Source: Burkholderiales bacterium
GTDB lineage: Bacteria; Pseudomonadota; Gammaproteobacteria; Burkholderiales; Burkholderiaceae_C
Assembly (NCBI GenBank): GCA_011390055.1
Contig: JAABTC010000076.1
Span: 1 to 7,570, forward strand
Direction: 5' to 3'
Length of the DNA: 7,570 nucleotides
Below are positions 6,389-7,570 of the stretch, one piece after another. Both the position numbers and the translations under genes were made by a program. Numbering within the stretch: the first letter of the stretch is position 1; the number at the start of each line of letters is the position of its first letter. The notes under the pieces are model-generated. The model was not told the DNA's origin, did no database searches, and was given only the letters and a program-made list of their open reading frames with translations.

Positions 6389-7569
6389 CGCGATGCTCTC
6401 GAGGCCACGCGCTCGGCGTGCAGGCGGGCGCGCCGGTCGAGCGCGAGCAGATCATCCAGGCCGGGATCGACGGGCAGTTGCGGGCTCACGGCGGCGAGGG
6501 TTTCGACATTCAACCTGTGAATGTCGGTGAAGCGGATGGTTCCTGCAAGGAACGCGGCCACCGCCACTTCGTTGGCGGCGTTGAGCACCGCCGTCGTGCC
6601 TTCGGGCCCCTTCAGCGCATCCCAGGCCAGATGCAAGCCTGGAAACCGCTCGCGGTCGGCCGGCTCGAAACTGAGCCCGGCCAGCGTGTCGAAATCCAGG
6701 CCGGTGGCGCCCGATTCGATGCGCTCGGGGAAGGACAGTCCGTAGGCAATCGGCACGCGCATGTCGGGCGTGCCCAGCTGCGCCAGCACCGAGCGGTCGC
6801 GGCAGACCACCATCGAGTGCACGATGCTTTGCGGGTGGATGACCACGCGCACGCGCTCGGGTGGCAGGTCGAACAGCCAGCGAGCTTCGATCACCTCGAG
6901 CGCCTTGTTCATCATCGTGGCCGAGTCGACCGAGATCTTGCGCCCCATCACCCAGTTGGGGTGCGCCACCGCTTCGTCGGGCGTCACGTGGTGCAGGCTG
7001 TCGGGATGGCGCGTGCGGAACGGTCCGCCCGAAGCCGTCAGCAGAATGTGATCGATGTGGCTGGCCCAGCGCGAACGGTCTTCGGGCAGGCACTGGAAAA
7101 TCGCCGAATGCTCGCTGTCGATCGGCAGCAGCGTGGCACCGCCCTGTCGCACGGCGCGCATGAAGAGCGCCGCCCCCACCACCAACGCTTCCTTGTTCGC
7201 CAGCAGCAGGCGTTTGCCGGCGCGTGCTGCCGCCAGGCACGGGGCCAGGCCCGCGGCGCCGACGATCGCTGCCATCACCGTGGTCACGTCCGGATGCGCA
7301 GCGATCTCGCACAGTGCCGCCTCGCCCGCCAACACTGCCGTGGCGACGCCGCGCGAGCGCAGCCGCTGCTGCAGTTGCGCTGCCTGCGCCGGGTCACCGA
7401 GCGCGGCGAACGCCGGCTGCCAGCGCACGCACAGCGCCTCGAGTTCGTCACTGCGCGAATGCGCGGTCAAGGCGTGGACTTCGAAGCGGTCGGGGTGGCG
7501 CGACACGACGTCGAGCGTGCTCACCCCCACCGATCCGGTGGCCCCGAGGATCGCCAGGCGCTGCTTCAT
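6385..7569 (-). CDS. dxr: 1-deoxy-D-xylulose 5-phosphate reductoisomerase (Dxr/IspC)
   Basis: Dxr is the cytoplasmic enzyme that rearranges and reduces 1-deoxy-D-xylulose 5-phosphate to 2-C-methyl-D-erythritol 4-phosphate with NADPH and a divalent metal, the committed step of the MEP isoprenoid pathway. The 394-residue protein matches the usual length (E. coli 398), so it is complete. Visible motifs: the N-terminal nucleotide-binding stretch ILGATGSVGVSTLD (7-20), LLANKEALV (122-130), the metal/substrate segment DSEH (151-154, with D151 and E153 matching E. coli D150 and E152), the flexible-loop HPNW (203-206), and GRKISVDSATMMNKALE (209-225), where E225 matches E. coli E231. The ATG at 7567-7569 gives the canonical MKQRLAILGATGS start. 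Only one base lies upstream, so its ribosome site cannot be seen. The stop overlaps the rseP start. The family assignment is essentially certain; I see no missing catalytic residue. Confidence 0.98.
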   Translation of the reverse strand: MKQRLAILGATGSVGVSTLDVVSRHPDRFEVHALTAHSRSDELEALCVRWQPAFAALGDPAQAAQLQQRLRSRGVATAVLAGEAALCEIAAHPDVTTVMAAIVGAAGLAPCLAAARAGKRLLLANKEALVVGAALFMRAVRQGGATLLPIDSEHSAIFQCLPEDRSRWASHIDHILLTASGGPFRTRHPDSLHHVTPDEAVAHPNWVMGRKISVDSATMMNKALEVIEARWLFDLPPERVRVVIHPQSIVHSMVVCRDRSVLAQLGTPDMRVPIAYGLSFPERIESGATGLDFDTLAGLSFEPADRERFPGLHLAWDALKGPEGTTAVLNAANEVAVAAFLAGTIRFTDIHRLNVETLAAVSPQLPVDPGLDDLLALDRRARLHAERVASRASR

Positions 7570-7570
7570 C

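Noticed and set aside
1..7570. A novel or accessory system (defence, mobile element, CRISPR, biosynthetic island)
   Set aside because: Every stretch longer than 27 bases is accounted for by seven core envelope and isoprenoid genes in a conserved order. There are no terminal repeats, transposase, spacer array, tRNA, or noticeable compositional shift.

Overview
The window is a high-GC (about two-thirds G+C) piece of a Gram-negative chromosome. All supported genes lie head to tail on the minus strand. Read in the direction of transcription (from high to low coordinates) the order is dxr, rseP, bamA, skp, lpxD, fabZ, lpxA. This is the conserved envelope-biogenesis cluster of proteobacteria. Having dxr directly before rseP, plus the protein sequences themselves (for example the BamA C-terminus ending in FQFQIGTAF), suggests a betaproteobacterium of the order Burkholderiales, perhaps near the Rubrivivax/Leptothrix or Comamonadaceae lineages. 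The genus is inferred from remembered family sequences, not from a search.

Layout: dxr (6385-7569) is complete and begins one base from the right edge, so its upstream region lies outside the window (cdsA would be expected there). It overlaps rseP (5012-6388) by the ATGA arrangement. A 27-base gap containing a small perfect GC hairpin separates rseP from bamA (2681-4984). bamA overlaps skp (2178-2681) by one base (TGATG). Gaps of 17, 11 and 10 bases then separate skp, lpxD (1189-2160, GTG start), fabZ (737-1177) and lpxA (1-726). lpxA runs off the left edge with 242 codons present and roughly 20 C-terminal residues missing. The overlaps and short gaps indicate one transcription unit with translational coupling. 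No promoter, terminator, RNA gene, mobile element or CRISPR array was found, and no gap exceeds 27 bases.

Function: Dxr commits carbon to the MEP isoprenoid pathway, which supplies undecaprenyl phosphate for envelope polymers. RseP is the site-2 protease that releases the envelope-stress sigma factor. BamA inserts outer-membrane proteins, and Skp delivers them across the periplasm. LpxA and LpxD perform the first and third steps of lipid A synthesis, using 3-hydroxyacyl-ACP. FabZ dehydrates the same pool of 3-hydroxyacyl-ACP for phospholipid synthesis, so the cluster balances membrane lipid against lipid A.

I see no undescribed system here; this is core genome. The points worth a second look are residue-level: a VRVF in place of the near-invariant VRGF motif of BamA, bulky or small substitutions at the acyl-length 'ruler' positions of LpxA and LpxD, a His-to-Asn change in LpxA, the hairpin before bamA, and a 15-base in-frame repeat in lpxA.
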